A model generated the notes under the pieces. That model had not been told where the DNA came from and did no database searches. It saw only the letters and a list, made by a program, of their open reading frames with translations. The position numbers and the translations under genes were made by a program. Below, piece by piece: positions 13,073 through 21,873 of a stretch of 43,950 nt of DNA. Source of the stretch: a virus; IMG/VR virus record IMGVR_UViG_3300037258_001193, positions 1 through 43,950 of that record. The stretch is one strand, 5' to 3'. Positions within the stretch are counted from its first letter, which is position 1, and each line of letters begins with the position of its first letter.

Positions 13073-15412
13073 ATGTCGTCCCCATCCCTCAACTCCAAAG
13101 GTAAGCCAGGATGGTTCCCGCGGTTCATGCGGGGTATTGCCGCGCGCATCGATCCCGAGACCCACGAGCAGTCCCAGGGCATCACGATGACCCGGTACGG
13201 CCTCACGAAAGCCGTCGGCGGGAAGTTCGGCGAGATCGATACCGGCGGGAATCAGTTCGCGATCGAGCGGCCCGGCGGCGGCCACCACATCGACGCGGAG
13301 AAAGCGCTCGCGAACAATCGCGGGTACGTTTACGCCGCGGTGAACGCGAAGGCGCGCGAAGTGCAGAACATCGACTTCCGCCTCTTCGAGGTGGACGGCG
13401 AAGACCATAACGAGAAGGAACAGCACCCGCTCCTCGACCTCTTGGACAGCGTGAACCCGGACATGATCGGGTCGGAGCTGAAGTACCTCACGTCAAGCCA
13501 TCTCGATCTCGTAGGCAATTGTTATTGGCTCCTCACCGATTCCAAGGGGAATCCCGTCAAAGGCGATCTCGACAAGCCGGAGGCGATCTATCTCCTCGAT
13601 CCTTCGAAGATCCATCCGCTCATCGACAAAGACCATTTTCCGTATCGCATCAGTGGCTACAAATTGAAGCTCGAAACGCGGAACGTCCTCTTCGACCCGG
13701 CGTGCATCATTCACTTCCGCTCGCCCGATCCCATGAACTTTTACGAAGGCCGCGGCATCGTCCAGGCGGGCGCGGAGTTCATCGACAACGACAACTATGC
13801 GATGGAGTTCAACCGCAAGTTCTTTGTGAACGGCGCGCGGCCGGCGGGCTTCCTCGAAACAGAGATGGTATCGGAAACGCAGGTTGAGTCCCTGAAGATC
13901 GGCTTCATGGACGTTCACGGCGGCATCGACAACATGCAGCGTATCGGCGTGCTGCCGAAGGGCGTGAAGTGGGCGCCGGCAGGTTCGAGCCCGAAAGACA
14001 TGGACTTCAAGAACCTCTCCGAGGACATGCGCGACCGCATCCTCGCCTTGTTTGGCGTGTCGAAGACGATCCTCGGCACCGCGGAATCGGACACGAACCG
14101 CGCAACAGCGGAGACAGCGGATTATGTCTTTTCGAAGCGCGTCGTGAAGCCGCACATGCAGCGCATCTGCGATTTCCTGAACGAGAAGCTCGTGCCGCGC
14201 TACGGCGACGACCTTTATATCAGCTTCATCGATCCGGTGCCTGAGGACCGCGGCGCGCGGACGACCGAGATGCAGGCGGCGGTCGGAAGTCAGCCGGTGC
14301 TCACGATCAACGAGGCGCGCGACGAGTTCATGGGGTTGGGTCCGGTCGAAGGCGGCGACCAGCTCATGGCGCCGAGCGCCATGTCGCCGGTGGGTGAGCC
14401 GCAGGGCGACGGCGATGTGGCGCCCGAGGCGGCAGGCGGCAAGGAAGCCGGCAAGCAGCACCGCAAGGCGATCGAAGCGAAGGTGCAGAAAGCCGCGAAC
14501 GGCCAGCGCGTCGCGTTCCGTCCGGCGCGGACGAAGCTCGCGACCCGCGCCAAAGCGCGCACTGAGATGGCCGACTCGCTTACGAAGACCATCGCCGAGA
14601 AGCTCCAGAAAAGTCTCACGGTGAAGAAATTCGAATCGACCAAAGAGCAGGACGAAGTGAAGTGGAAGGAGTTCAGCGACTACACGGCGGAAGCGGAGAA
14701 AGACATCGCGTCGACGATCCGCAAGATCAACGCCGAGCAGAAGAAGGAAGTCATCGCGAATCTCCCGCACGCGATCGGTAAGGCGATCGACCCGAAGGAC
14801 CTGTTCAGCATCGAGAAATGGATCTCCATCACGACCGACGCCATGACCCCGATCATGGAGACGCTTTTTGACCACCAGGCGCGCGCCGCGGCGGCCGAGA
14901 TCGGCAAGCCGGAACTCAATCCGTTCAATGACACCACCCGCGCGGCGGTGAAGCGCTCCGTCCAGATGATGTCCGAGAGCTACCAAGAGACGACACTCAC
15001 GGTGCTCGAAACGAAGATCAACGACGGGTTGCAGGCCGGCGAACCGCTCGCCGACATCACGAAGCGCGTCGAAGAGATCTACGAATGGAGCGACGAGAAG
15101 CGCGCCGCGCTGGTCGCAAAGACCGAATCGTTCCGCACCGCGAACGACGCCCTGAAGTCCGCATGGCAGCAGTCAGGCGTCGTGAAGACGGTGAAGTGGT
15201 ACACGGCATCGGGAAATCCCTGCCCGTTTTGTCAGAAGATGGACGGCACGGTCATCCCCATCGACGGCAATTTCTTCAACGCCGGCGACAGCATCACCGC
15301 AGATGTTGACGGTCATGAGCAGGCGATGTCCCTCGACTATGGAGATGTGAGCGCGCCGCCGCTACATCCCAGCTGCATGTGCTTCCTGCGTCCGGAAGAC
15401 GTGTCGTTATGA
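13073..15412 (+). CDS. Portal protein fused to MuF-like minor head protein
   Basis: The 779-residue product has an HK97-type portal in residues about 60-440 (LDSVNPDMIGSELKYL, FYEGRGIVQAG, ILALFGVSKTILG, TETADYVFSKR, LTINEARDEFMGL), an Ala/Lys/Glu-rich linker, and a C-terminal MuF domain (about 620-775) ending in WYTASGNPCPFCQKMDG and PLHPSCMCFLRP, the conserved Cys/His signature. Portals form the dodecameric DNA channel; MuF proteins are usually encoded by a separate gene next door. The fusion is in one uninterrupted frame. No Shine-Dalgarno is present. Confidence 0.93.
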   Translation: MSSPSLNSKGKPGWFPRFMRGIAARIDPETHEQSQGITMTRYGLTKAVGGKFGEIDTGGNQFAIERPGGGHHIDAEKALANNRGYVYAAVNAKAREVQNIDFRLFEVDGEDHNEKEQHPLLDLLDSVNPDMIGSELKYLTSSHLDLVGNCYWLLTDSKGNPVKGDLDKPEAIYLLDPSKIHPLIDKDHFPYRISGYKLKLETRNVLFDPACIIHFRSPDPMNFYEGRGIVQAGAEFIDNDNYAMEFNRKFFVNGARPAGFLETEMVSETQVESLKIGFMDVHGGIDNMQRIGVLPKGVKWAPAGSSPKDMDFKNLSEDMRDRILALFGVSKTILGTAESDTNRATAETADYVFSKRVVKPHMQRICDFLNEKLVPRYGDDLYISFIDPVPEDRGARTTEMQAAVGSQPVLTINEARDEFMGLGPVEGGDQLMAPSAMSPVGEPQGDGDVAPEAAGGKEAGKQHRKAIEAKVQKAANGQRVAFRPARTKLATRAKARTEMADSLTKTIAEKLQKSLTVKKFESTKEQDEVKWKEFSDYTAEAEKDIASTIRKINAEQKKEVIANLPHAIGKAIDPKDLFSIEKWISITTDAMTPIMETLFDHQARAAAAEIGKPELNPFNDTTRAAVKRSVQMMSESYQETTLTVLETKINDGLQAGEPLADITKRVEEIYEWSDEKRAALVAKTESFRTANDALKSAWQQSGVVKTVKWYTASGNPCPFCQKMDGTVIPIDGNFFNAGDSITADVDGHEQAMSLDYGDVSAPPLHPSCMCFLRPEDVSL

Positions 15413-15452
15413 CCCATTGCATAATTCCGAAACCCCCACATAATTCAAAACA

Positions 15453-16031
15453 ATGGCGCTCGATGGCGTAGCCAATTTCATCAATCTCACCGTAAGTACG
15501 GGGTATGACCAGAATGCCTACGAAATAGCGGTTGCTTCCGGCGGTTCATCGTTGCCTTCAGCACCGTTCAATATGATCTGGTGGAATTCCATGCTTTACC
15601 CAAGCCCCGATAAAGACCCTGATGTAGAGATCGTGCGCGTCATATCGATCGACGGGAATGTGCTCACGCTCGAAAACAACGGCACGTCGCGCACTCCCCA
15701 GGAAGGCACCGTCGCTTCCGCAAAGAACACCCCGAACGTGACCTATTCCCTGATGCTTGGCATCACGGCCGCGATGATTACGGCCATAGGGAGCAACCTT
15801 CAGCAGCCGTGGAGGTACGTGAATGTGGACGGGACGATCGACGGGACAAACTCGACGTTTACTCTGCATGGTGGCGTCACACCCTATGATCCCAATTCCA
15901 TGCAGATCACCCTTGCACGGCAGCCGCAGATCCAGGGTATTGACTATACCCTTAGCGGTACTACGATTACGTATATAACCCCGCCGCCGTTGTCCTTGTC
16001 AGGACAGCCTCATATCGCTCAGTACCAGTGA
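15453..16031 (+). CDS. Virion-associated beta-rich protein (fibre or decoration type)
   Basis: The 192-residue protein has an N-terminal domain with a pattern seen in many phage structural proteins (LPSAPFNMIWWNS, DPDVEIVRVISIDGNVLTL) and a C-terminal beta domain of the type IDGTNSTFTLHGG...SMQITLARQPQIQGIDYTLSGTTITY, used in fibre and adhesin modules. The stop overlaps the next GTG start (GTGA). It lies in the head region rather than with the tail genes. Confidence 0.7.
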   Translation: MALDGVANFINLTVSTGYDQNAYEIAVASGGSSLPSAPFNMIWWNSMLYPSPDKDPDVEIVRVISIDGNVLTLENNGTSRTPQEGTVASAKNTPNVTYSLMLGITAAMITAIGSNLQQPWRYVNVDGTIDGTNSTFTLHGGVTPYDPNSMQITLARQPQIQGIDYTLSGTTITYITPPPLSLSGQPHIAQYQ

Positions 16032-18829
16032 AGAAATTCCTCATCATTGCATTCAGCATTCTTGCCATCTTCGGCGCCTTAGGCGCAATTGATGCAACCG
16101 CAGCAGCATATCCTCCCGGCCTCGGCGGGACCGGCACCACCGCGAGTCCGACGAGCGGGCAGACGCTTATAGGCAACGCAAGTGGAACGTACACCCCGGC
16201 AAACGTCAGTTCTGGCGCCGGCGTCAGTATCACGAACGGTTCCGGCACCATCACGATCGGCAACACCGGCGTGACCTCATTGGCGGGCAGCGGATGCGTG
16301 AGCGTCCCGGACGCGACTGGCTCGATCAGCCTGGCCGTTTCTTGTATCAGCGGAAACCAGAATATCGTCTTCACGATCACGGGCGACGCGACCGGCACGG
16401 CGAGTGGCACGACTGCCATCACCGACACGATTACCGTCATCGGCTTAAATGGCAAGCTTCTCCCAACCAATACTACCGGGACCCTGCAATATAGCGGCGG
16501 CGCATGGAGCATCAACCTCGCCACCAGTTCGCTCGGCCTTTATAACGCGAACGGCGTGCTATCGAGCTATGCGGGATCATCGTGCGGCGGCAGCCAATAC
16601 GTATCAAGCATTTCGGCAACCGGAGTGGTCACGTGCTCCGTTCCTCCCGGCACCGGCGTATCGACGTTCAACAATTCGAGCGGCACGGTGAACTATGCCG
16701 ATGTGGGAACCGGCAACGTGACCACCACCAAAGCGGTGTCGGGCGGAAACACTACAACGACCTTCTCGATAACGGGCGTGATACCGGCGGCGAATGGCGG
16801 CACCGCGACGACGACTGCGCTCGGCTCCAACGCATTCACGAGCACCCCGATCCCCACCACCTTCGTCTCCATGCTGAATGGCGGGAGCGGCGCCGTTACC
16901 TATAACGTGAACGCTGGGACCGGGATTGCGGTGACGACCAGCACGACGAGCAGCACCGTAACCCTGAACATCAACAACGGATCTGTGCAGAACTGCGCGA
17001 CCGGCCAGCTTGTGAACGGTCTCTCCGCAACCGGGACGATCGCGTGCACGGTGACGATCAACTCGATCGGTGGCGTATCGACCGGGACCATTCTTCTCTC
17101 CGGAACTGGAGGAATCAGAATTTCGACGACGACCAACACGATCACAATTTCGGGTGTTTCAACATCTACGGCAAATACATGGACAGCACCGCAGACATTC
17201 TCTGGCGGTGTAGCCGGTCCCCTGAACGTCGCTTCCGATACGATTTCCGGATCTATTGCCAGCCCCTCTCTCATAGAAAATCTTGATACTGTCATTTATG
17301 CCTCCACTTCAACGCCGAGTGGGTTCGGTGATTACGCAGCGTATTTGACCTCACTTTGTTTGGCAAACGCGACGGGAACGACGATCATGGTCCCGCAAGG
17401 AGTACTCAATGTCTCGACGACGATCTTGGAGGCATATCGTTGCACCTATCAGGGAGCCGGCGGCGGAGGGACGATACTCAATTGGACCGGCCCGCAGGGT
17501 GGCGCTATGGCGCAGATGGCATTTCCACCCACGCCCCATACCGCGGGCGGAGGATTCTATAACATCACATTCAGCAATGCTCAAGGGAGCGCCACAACGA
17601 CGAACCCCACCATTGGAATCTTGGAGGGCAGCTCTACGACCGCAGGCGGCGCGCATAGCATCGTGTATGGCAATACCTTCGTAGGTTTGGGCCTTGCGAT
17701 GGAGGTAACGAGCGGGACCTATGACAATACGATCCAGCAAAATACGTTCCGAAACAACGGAGGGGCGATATGGACGCTCCCTTCAAATAACTCCGGAGAG
17801 GCAGAGCATATCGTTTTGAATTGGGTCGTGGACCAGGCTGGAGGGAGCGGCAATAACTGCATTTGGTTCCAAACTTCGTCAGTCGAGCAAGCCGATGTTA
17901 CCGACAACACGAATGATAATTGTCAAATCCGGGTCGGCGCCAACAACCAAGTATTCATAAATTCCGATGAGGTTGAGAATGCCGGTTACTTGGACGGAAA
18001 TTATATCCCGATTCAGGAAGATAGCAGCGGCGGTAGCAATATGGTCGTTTCAGGTCTCCAGGTAACGAACGACAGCAGCAGCACCGCAAGCACTTACGCT
18101 TCGGTATTCTACATCGGAAGCAATGCAGTCGTGAGTGGCGTTACCGTGAACCGCAACACGGTATCAAATGCGACCTCGGTTCCGATCCTCGTGCAGGATG
18201 ACGGGAGCGCCGGAAATGAAAATCTCACCATCTCGGATGTCTATAACGAATCGGGAGGATTCCAACAGTGGTCAACATCGGCCGCGAATAATCTTCCGAC
18301 TTCCACACCCTTCTCCGGGTGGGTGCAACAGTACCACAATAGCTATTGGTCAGGGTGGGTACAGCAGGGAAATAATAGGACGCAGCTTTACAACGGTGAC
18401 GGAACTACTATATCTATCTCTACCGGTCCCGCAGGTGGGGGATCTGCTGCAGGCATGACATCTGAGTTCGGTGGACTTAATAATGTTGGTACGTCAACAA
18501 TTTCAGACGATGGGACATTGGGATTACGTACTGAAGTCAATGCTGCTAGCGTCCCAATAACTGGTCCAGAGGCAGGGACGAATGGATATGCAAATTATAT
18601 CTTCACTGGATCATCTGCGGCGACCGACACGCTACCACTGATCGCTTCTTCCACGTTCCGAGAATACACGTTCTACGATCGCGGGACAGCCGCTTTCGTG
18701 GTGAACGCTAGTTCGAGCGATCTGATAAATAATGCCGCCGCGACTTCAACTGCATTCTCGCTCGCGTCGGGGCATGGCGTGACATTCGTGGATGATGGAA
18801 CGTATTGGGACGTGATAATGAAAGACTAG
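16028..18829 (+). CDS. Large fibre/pectate-lyase-like protein with signal peptide
   Basis: The 933-residue protein starts with GTG. Residues 1-27 look like a Sec signal (KK followed by FLIIAFSILAIFGALGAI and an Ala cleavage region). Residues 30-390 are Thr/Ser/Gly-rich repeats of the LGGTGTTASPTSGQTLIGN type, common in tail fibres. Residues about 430-770 resemble a right-handed beta-helix (many N-rich turns, NITFSNAQG, VYGNTFVGLG, NTIQQNTFRNN). A signal peptide is unusual for a virion fibre; the protein may instead decorate the lysogen's surface. Ser/Thr-rich segments resemble proteins I associate with Patescibacteria. Confidence 0.75.
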   Translation: MKKFLIIAFSILAIFGALGAIDATAAAYPPGLGGTGTTASPTSGQTLIGNASGTYTPANVSSGAGVSITNGSGTITIGNTGVTSLAGSGCVSVPDATGSISLAVSCISGNQNIVFTITGDATGTASGTTAITDTITVIGLNGKLLPTNTTGTLQYSGGAWSINLATSSLGLYNANGVLSSYAGSSCGGSQYVSSISATGVVTCSVPPGTGVSTFNNSSGTVNYADVGTGNVTTTKAVSGGNTTTTFSITGVIPAANGGTATTTALGSNAFTSTPIPTTFVSMLNGGSGAVTYNVNAGTGIAVTTSTTSSTVTLNINNGSVQNCATGQLVNGLSATGTIACTVTINSIGGVSTGTILLSGTGGIRISTTTNTITISGVSTSTANTWTAPQTFSGGVAGPLNVASDTISGSIASPSLIENLDTVIYASTSTPSGFGDYAAYLTSLCLANATGTTIMVPQGVLNVSTTILEAYRCTYQGAGGGGTILNWTGPQGGAMAQMAFPPTPHTAGGGFYNITFSNAQGSATTTNPTIGILEGSSTTAGGAHSIVYGNTFVGLGLAMEVTSGTYDNTIQQNTFRNNGGAIWTLPSNNSGEAEHIVLNWVVDQAGGSGNNCIWFQTSSVEQADVTDNTNDNCQIRVGANNQVFINSDEVENAGYLDGNYIPIQEDSSGGSNMVVSGLQVTNDSSSTASTYASVFYIGSNAVVSGVTVNRNTVSNATSVPILVQDDGSAGNENLTISDVYNESGGFQQWSTSAANNLPTSTPFSGWVQQYHNSYWSGWVQQGNNRTQLYNGDGTTISISTGPAGGGSAAGMTSEFGGLNNVGTSTISDDGTLGLRTEVNAASVPITGPEAGTNGYANYIFTGSSAATDTLPLIASSTFREYTFYDRGTAAFVVNASSSDLINNAAATSTAFSLASGHGVTFVDDGTYWDVIMKD

Positions 18830-18833
18830 TGCC

Positions 18834-19283
18834 ATGTATGGCTACTCAGGCTATGCAACCAATACTTACGGATCGAGCCGCTTGTCGATTCTCGGCCCGA
18901 TCGTAAACCTCCTTATGCGCACCCTCCTTCTCGGCATCAATTCCTTCATCCAGCCGTTCTATGTTGCGCAAGGGGCGTATGGCTATCAGCTCCCGTTCAC
19001 CCTTGAGGATGGGGGCGGGGACCCGGTGGATCTCACGAACGCGGTGCTCACGCTCACCGTCCAAGACAGCCAAGATCCTACCCTCACTGCGCTGTTTACC
19101 GGAGGCATGAGCGTCGACGGCGGCGCGGGTGGAACCTGCCACTACACCGTGGCCGAGGGTAATTTCCCGAACCCCGGCACGTTCCTCGCGCAGATCACCG
19201 CGACATGGGGATCGTCTGAGATGCTTACCTGGCCGGGCATTGCAATCATCGTCGAGCCCGCGCTCCCCAAGACCAACAACTGA
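18834..19283 (+). CDS. BppU-N-like structural protein
   Basis: The 149-residue protein has an amphipathic N-terminus and a C-terminal immunoglobulin-like domain (residues 48-145) with the pattern of the BppU N-terminal family: YQLPFTLEDGGGDPVDLTNAVLTL, GTCHYTVAEGNFPNPGTFLAQITATWG, LTWPGIAIIV. BppU-type domains anchor receptor-binding or baseplate proteins. It follows the large fibre gene by four bases, so it may help attach it. Confidence 0.7.
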   Translation: MYGYSGYATNTYGSSRLSILGPIVNLLMRTLLLGINSFIQPFYVAQGAYGYQLPFTLEDGGGDPVDLTNAVLTLTVQDSQDPTLTALFTGGMSVDGGAGGTCHYTVAEGNFPNPGTFLAQITATWGSSEMLTWPGIAIIVEPALPKTNN

Positions 19284-19284
19284 C

Positions 19285-19452
19285 ATGCTCGCCGGCACAC
19301 GATCGCCAAATTACGTAAAGATGAAATGTACCGGATGTCCCTCGCTCATCCTTCGCCGGAAGGGCGTGAAGAATCCCCTGTGCTCATCCTGCAAGCAGAA
19401 GAACGACCGCGATCGGAAGCGAGAAGTTCTGCACATGTCCAAATCGGCTTGA
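19285..19452 (+). CDS. Tiny zinc-ribbon protein
   Basis: The 55-residue protein has CTGCPSL (residues 15-18 region) and CSSCKQK about 19 residues later, a four-cysteine zinc ribbon, in a Lys/Arg-rich context. The ATG overlaps the end of the previous gene by about one base. It probably binds nucleic acid; it is one of about ten small zinc proteins in this element. Confidence 0.6.
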   Translation: MLAGTRSPNYVKMKCTGCPSLILRRKGVKNPLCSSCKQKNDRDRKREVLHMSKSA

Positions 19453-19470
19453 CATCCCTACGATTAAGGT

Positions 19471-20031
19471 ATGAATAACAAAACTCTCGTCGGGTTGGTC
19501 GCAGTGGTGGCACTCGTCGCGGGTGCGATCGGGGGATATGCGGGAAATAAACTTTCGTCGAATGGGATTCTCGGCGGCGACTTCTCCGGCGGGATTACGC
19601 CGTCGCAGCTCCTCTCGGGCAACGCGTCGGGCGGCTTGACCGGCAACGGGTACGTCTCCGCGGCGGGCACGCTCGCCGTCGACGCACAGAGCGGCGTATC
19701 GGTCGGTGGCAACGACCAGTATCACGGGCTGACGGCCTATGTGACGGCATCAGGCACGCCCTCTGCGGTCGTGACCTTGGGCGCGTTCGGTGCGACGACC
19801 TCTTCGGCATCGACGACCATCACCGTTTCGGAATCGGCCGGGCTCACGATCGGAGCGATCTGCAGCGGCTCATCCGCGACGACGACCGTCTTCGTGTCCG
19901 GTTGCATCTTGACCTCGACAAACGGCGCGACCGGCACCGCGCAGGTCTACTACAGCAACGGCACTCCCACCAGCCTTTCCGTCCCGACCTCGACACTATT
20001 CCGTATCAGCTTCGACCAGCTTCCCTATTAA
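19471..20031 (+). CDS. Membrane-anchored Ser/Thr-rich virion or surface protein
   Basis: The 186-residue protein has an N-terminal hydrophobic segment (residues 5-25, TLVGLVAVVALVAGAIGGYAG), then GGITPSQLLSGNASGGLTGNG and a beta-rich C-terminal domain containing STTITVSESAGL and SATTTVFVSGCILTS, ending FDQLPY. Similar short secreted proteins are, from memory, frequent in Patescibacteria. It lies between fibre-like genes and the capsid protease. Whether it is on the virion or the cell is open. Confidence 0.65.
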   Translation: MNNKTLVGLVAVVALVAGAIGGYAGNKLSSNGILGGDFSGGITPSQLLSGNASGGLTGNGYVSAAGTLAVDAQSGVSVGGNDQYHGLTAYVTASGTPSAVVTLGAFGATTSSASTTITVSESAGLTIGAICSGSSATTTVFVSGCILTSTNGATGTAQVYYSNGTPTSLSVPTSTLFRISFDQLPY

Positions 20032-20049
20032 CCTTATCCACCATTCTCG

Positions 20050-21852
20050 GTGAACGAAGAGCTCAAACAATTCTCCGAATCAGTAGCTCTTGAACTCAAG
20101 GCCAAGTTAACTTCCGCATCGACCGAAGAGTTCATCACGCAGACCAAAGCATCCGGCGACGACCGGAGCTTTGAGGTTGTGATGAGCACGGCTGACGAGG
20201 ATCGCCAGGGCGACGAACTCGACCAGTCCAAATGGGATCTCAAATATTTCACGCTCAATCCCGTCGTCCTTTGGGCGCACAACTATCAGGGCTTCCCGAT
20301 CGGCGTCGTGACCGACATCGAGATCCAGGGCAATAAGGCCGTCGCTACCGGCAAGTTCGCCCCGGCAGGCATCAATCCGGAAGCGGATCTGGCCTGTGCG
20401 CTCTACCAACAGAAGATCCTCCGCGCCGTGTCTCCCGGTTATATCCAGAACGACGACGGCACGCGTGAGCTTCTCGAAATGAGTTTTTGCCCGGTACCCG
20501 CCGGCAAGTTCGCCCTGTCGTTGCGGCAGGTGGGCGCGCTCGGAATGTCCACGCGCGAGCTCGTGACGAAGGGCTTTTTCTATGAGACGAAGGGCGCCGT
20601 CCCTTATCACGATTACGGCAACGCCGATCCGGGCGAATCATGGGACGGCCCGGCCCAAGTAAAGGAGTGCGGCGACGACGTGGAGAAGTTGAAATCCATC
20701 TGCGCGTGGTTCGATTCTGAGAATGACGACGTGAAATCCGCGTATAAGCTCCCCCATCACCGCGCCTCCGACCGCAAAGCGGTTCTCAAAGGAGTGGAAG
20801 CCGCAGGCGCTGCTATACAGGGCAGCCGTGGGGGAGTTGACATTCCGTCCGGCGACATCGCCGCAGTCAAAGCGCACCTCGCCAAGCACTACAAGGCCTT
20901 CGGCAAGACCCCGCCATGGGAGGAAGAGAAATCGGAGAAGTCGCCGCAGATCGGCGAACGCTGCGAGTTAGACGACGGGACGGAGGGAATACTCGCAGAT
21001 GATCCGAAGAATCCCGGTTCTCTCGTGTGCGTGCCCGCCAAATCAATCAAATCCGAAAACATGAACGACGAACTCAACAAGAAATTCAAAGCAGAGCACG
21101 AACGGCACGGCAAAGCCTTTGCGAAGGCGATTGACGAGTTCAAGTCGATCGATGACTTGACAAAGTCCATCGACGACGAGCAGGACAACCACCTCGAAAA
21201 GACTATGAAGGCCGTCGACGAGGGCTACGAGCTGGAGAACCAGAAGCCGAAAAAGGCTATCGACGAGTTCAAGTCCGAAATGAAAGCGGAGCATCTGAAA
21301 CACGTCAAAGCCGTCGATAAGGCAATCGACGAGTTCAAGTCCGCGCACGATGCGGCCGACGGCGATGACGACAAGGCAAAAGCGATCGAGGAGTTCACGA
21401 AAGCAGCCGGAGAGGAGCTTGACCGCCACGAGAAGGCCCACAAGGCAATGTGCGACGCCGAGTTCGGCGAAGGCGAGGACAACGAAGAGAAGTCCGCGCA
21501 GGAGCTCATCACGAAAATCGGCCGGCAGATCTCCGCGAAGAACAAGGAGAAATTGAAAGCCATTCTGGAAAAGATGGAATCCCACCACAACGATGTCACC
21601 GCGGCCCTCAAGGAGCTTATCGGCTCCGATGACGGCGACGGAGGGGAGGAACCTTCCCCGAAGCCGAAGGACGATGAGTCCGAAGGCGACGAGAAGGCCC
21701 TGAACTCAAGGTCGAGCACCTCAGGAGCAAACGCGGAACTGGAGACTTATCTCTTCACTCAGCGGCTCGTGAGGCAGGTCAAAACTGCTTCGGAGGGTGC
21801 TCTTCGCCAGATCAACGAAAAGATCAAGGAGGCGCGCACTTCGGGCAGATAG
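20050..21852 (+). CDS. Prohead protease fused to coiled-coil scaffold
   Basis: This is a 600-residue product from a GTG start. The N-terminal protease resembles the HK97/S78 class: FEVVMSTADEDRQGD, NPVVLWAHNYQGFPIG with candidate catalytic H77, and ILRAVSPGYI with S128. A second domain (about 190-295) has KLPHHRASDRKAVLKGV and GSRGGVDIPSGD, seen in related phage proteins. The C-terminal 260 residues are a charged coiled coil with KAIDEFKS repeats, fitting a scaffold. An ATG at 21061 opens MNDELNKKF, echoing the gene's own MNEELKQF start, so a separate scaffold may be made by internal initiation. Confidence 0.88.
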   Translation: MNEELKQFSESVALELKAKLTSASTEEFITQTKASGDDRSFEVVMSTADEDRQGDELDQSKWDLKYFTLNPVVLWAHNYQGFPIGVVTDIEIQGNKAVATGKFAPAGINPEADLACALYQQKILRAVSPGYIQNDDGTRELLEMSFCPVPAGKFALSLRQVGALGMSTRELVTKGFFYETKGAVPYHDYGNADPGESWDGPAQVKECGDDVEKLKSICAWFDSENDDVKSAYKLPHHRASDRKAVLKGVEAAGAAIQGSRGGVDIPSGDIAAVKAHLAKHYKAFGKTPPWEEEKSEKSPQIGERCELDDGTEGILADDPKNPGSLVCVPAKSIKSENMNDELNKKFKAEHERHGKAFAKAIDEFKSIDDLTKSIDDEQDNHLEKTMKAVDEGYELENQKPKKAIDEFKSEMKAEHLKHVKAVDKAIDEFKSAHDAADGDDDKAKAIEEFTKAAGEELDRHEKAHKAMCDAEFGEGEDNEEKSAQELITKIGRQISAKNKEKLKAILEKMESHHNDVTAALKELIGSDDGDGGEEPSPKPKDDESEGDEKALNSRSSTSGANAELETYLFTQRLVRQVKTASEGALRQINEKIKEARTSGR

Positions 21853-21873
21853 ACCAATCCCACAAACAACACA

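Noticed and set aside
13493-14986. 497-residue antisense ORF over the portal gene
   Set aside because: A GC-rich shadow rich in Arg, His and Leu; the plus strand encodes a clear portal-MuF protein.
19456-19476. TTGACA with TATGAA promoter before the 19471 gene
   Set aside because: The spacing is only 15 bases and the putative -10 overlaps the start codon, so the match is probably chance.
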